From NCBI RefSeq assembly GCF_004345425.1, contig NZ_SLVP01000003.1, positions 345,975-409,974 on the forward strand: DNA of 64,000 nucleotides. The letters are read 5' to 3'. The position numbers and the translations under genes were made by a program. Below, piece by piece: positions 62,909-64,000 of the stretch; positions within the stretch are counted from its first letter, which is position 1; every line of letters begins with the position of its first letter. The DNA comes from Paenibacillus sp. BK033. Lineage in GTDB: Bacteria > Bacillota > Bacilli > Paenibacillales > Paenibacillaceae. Below the pieces are notes generated by a model. It was given only the letters and a program-made list of their open reading frames with translations. It ran no database searches and was not told the origin of the DNA.

Positions 62909-64000
62909 CTAAAAGCTGATTTCCTGCTCCGACTTTTTGACCGCCGTCAGCTTCATATAGAGGTAAAGCAAGGCGAACCCGACCAGCCCGATTAATGCCA
63001 TGCCCGCTCCCGTCCAATAGATGGACTTCGGCCCGATTTGCTGGAACAGATAACCGCCAAGAAATCCGGAGGCAATCCCCGATAAGCCGCCCCATGTCAA
63101 AGCATAAACCGCCTGCCCCGATGCCCGCAGCTCGCTGGGAACGATAAGCGCCGTCAGCTGCGTGCCGATATAGTAGAAGGCCCCAAACGTCAGACAATGC
63201 AGCGCCTGGATGAAAATAATCTGCTCCGCGTTGCCCGCTCCCGCCATCAGGAACCAGCGCAGCGCATACAGCAGGCTGACGAGAATCAGGCAGCTGACCA
63301 TCGTCCGTGCATGCTTGGACAAGTACCGGTCAAAGAGCAGGAACACCGGAATTTCGAAGACGGAAGACAGAAAAGCCGACCAGCCCACCAGATCCGTGTG
63401 CCCGCCAAGCTCCGTCATATACAATCCGATAAACGTTGTGTTCATCGAGTTCGGAATCGAGATCAGAAGCCCGATTACGAGAAACACAAGAAACACCCTG
63501 TTGCCCAGCATCTGCCGGTAATTTATGCTCTGGGACGTCTTTGGAGAGGATCCTCTCGGCAGGGTAAAAGCGAACCCGATCGCGACCAGCATCATAACCG
63601 TATAAACCAGCCATAGCCGGCTGATGCCGATCTGCCCGAGAATCGGCCCCGTAACCAAAGCAAGTATCGCCCAGCCGCAGGAGCCCCATAACCGGAAAGC
63701 GCCAAACTTGTGGCGCGTCCCTTCGATACTGTTCAGGATCAGGCTGTTGCTCTGCGAGAACAACGGCATCTGGAAAAAGAAAAACAGCAGCATGCAGCCA
63801 AATATAAACGCGTAGGAATCGCTTAAAAATACGAGCTGCATCGCGGCAAGATTGCCAACCAGCATCAGAATGAGGATCAGCCGGATATTGCGGGTCCGGT
63901 CGCTCAAATACCCCCATAAAGGATTGGCAATGAGCGACACGATGGGCCCGCCTGCCATAAGCGCCCCGATTTTGAGCGGATTAATTCCGATCGACTGCAA
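62909..64000 (-). CDS. MFS transporter, C-terminal 363 residues (5' end outside window)
   Basis: The minus-strand frame is open to the last base of the window, so the gene starts outside. About ten membrane helices remain. Near the visible start is the MFS loop GYLSDRTRNIRL (motif A-like), followed by FGAFRLWGSCGWAI and, in the second half, RASGQAVYALTWGGLSG. This is the MFS_1-like/PPP group (LacY/NupG-related permeases, 3-phenylpropionate permease type). The transported compound is not predictable. Confidence 0.88.
   Translation of the reverse strand: MQSIGINPLKIGALMAGGPIVSLIANPLWGYLSDRTRNIRLILILMLVGNLAAMQLVFLSDSYAFIFGCMLLFFFFQMPLFSQSNSLILNSIEGTRHKFGAFRLWGSCGWAILALVTGPILGQIGISRLWLVYTVMMLVAIGFAFTLPRGSSPKTSQSINYRQMLGNRVFLVFLVIGLLISIPNSMNTTFIGLYMTELGGHTDLVGWSAFLSSVFEIPVFLLFDRYLSKHARTMVSCLILVSLLYALRWFLMAGAGNAEQIIFIQALHCLTFGAFYYIGTQLTALIVPSELRASGQAVYALTWGGLSGIASGFLGGYLFQQIGPKSIYWTGAGMALIGLVGFALLYLYMKLTAVKKSEQEISF

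Overview
The window looks like the chromosome of a Paenibacillaceae member, most likely Paenibacillus or a close relative. The evidence is S-layer homology (SLH) anchors on several very large secreted proteins, a YesM/YesN-type two-component pair in front of a sugar ABC transporter, the sporulation protein YhbH, YhaM, Ald, a PreAT pyrimidine-catabolism operon, AGGAGG ribosome sites with frequent GTG/TTG starts, and moderate GC. I see no rRNA, tRNA, CRISPR array, prophage or insertion sequence. This is ordinary chromosome with several specialised catabolic loci.

Layout. 1-501: 3' end of an acyl-CoA synthetase gene. 601-11559 (minus): a three-gene cell-surface operon transcribed as secreted metallophosphatase, SLH protein, giant GH92 glycosidase; phosphatase and glycosidase share a two-domain module. 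12009-13564: a methylenetetrahydrofolate-reductase-like protein and a DUF402 protein. 13731-21756 (minus): a HupE/UreJ-like membrane protein followed by a 2,265-residue SLH-anchored lamin-tail/metallophosphoesterase protein. 22267-35602: alanine dehydrogenase, a PucR-family regulator on the opposite strand, and a ten-gene minus-strand operon holding a THI5/NMT1-type ABC transporter, two unrelated carbamoyl amidases, PreT, PreA, dihydropyrimidinase and a small unknown protein. This gives uptake plus a full reductive route from pyrimidines to beta-amino acids, CO2 and ammonia. 36232-46034 (minus): response regulator, histidine kinase, sugar-binding lipoprotein, two permeases and a GH2 beta-galactosidase, with a CcpA-type operator ahead of the binding protein. 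46301-47464: yhbH. 47501-49943: small AT-rich genes of unknown role. 50219-53647: berberine-bridge-type oxidoreductase, a cadherin-like repeat protein and a GNAT acetyltransferase. 53677-54741: an unusual fusion of a helix-turn-helix-like domain with a degenerate F1-ATPase beta-like domain, divergent from a stand-alone trpB. 56244-64000: M20 dipeptidase, metQ, glutaminase, HNH nuclease, yhaM, a small SLH protein and a truncated MFS transporter gene.

Three families of short palindromic intergenic repeats occur. The most striking sits directly upstream of three minus-strand genes and carries a four-codon reading frame (ATG CTT ACG AAG stop in two copies), a stem-loop and the Shine-Dalgarno of the next gene; one palindrome also encodes the last residues of the upstream ABC ATPase.

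The strongest candidate for something undescribed is the HTH/F1-beta-like protein at 53677-54741: it keeps several C-terminal beta-subunit signatures but lacks the P-loop GKT and sits next to a palindrome overlapping its own predicted promoter. Second is the S-layer phosphatase/GH92 locus. All assignments were made by reading the sequence, without database searches.
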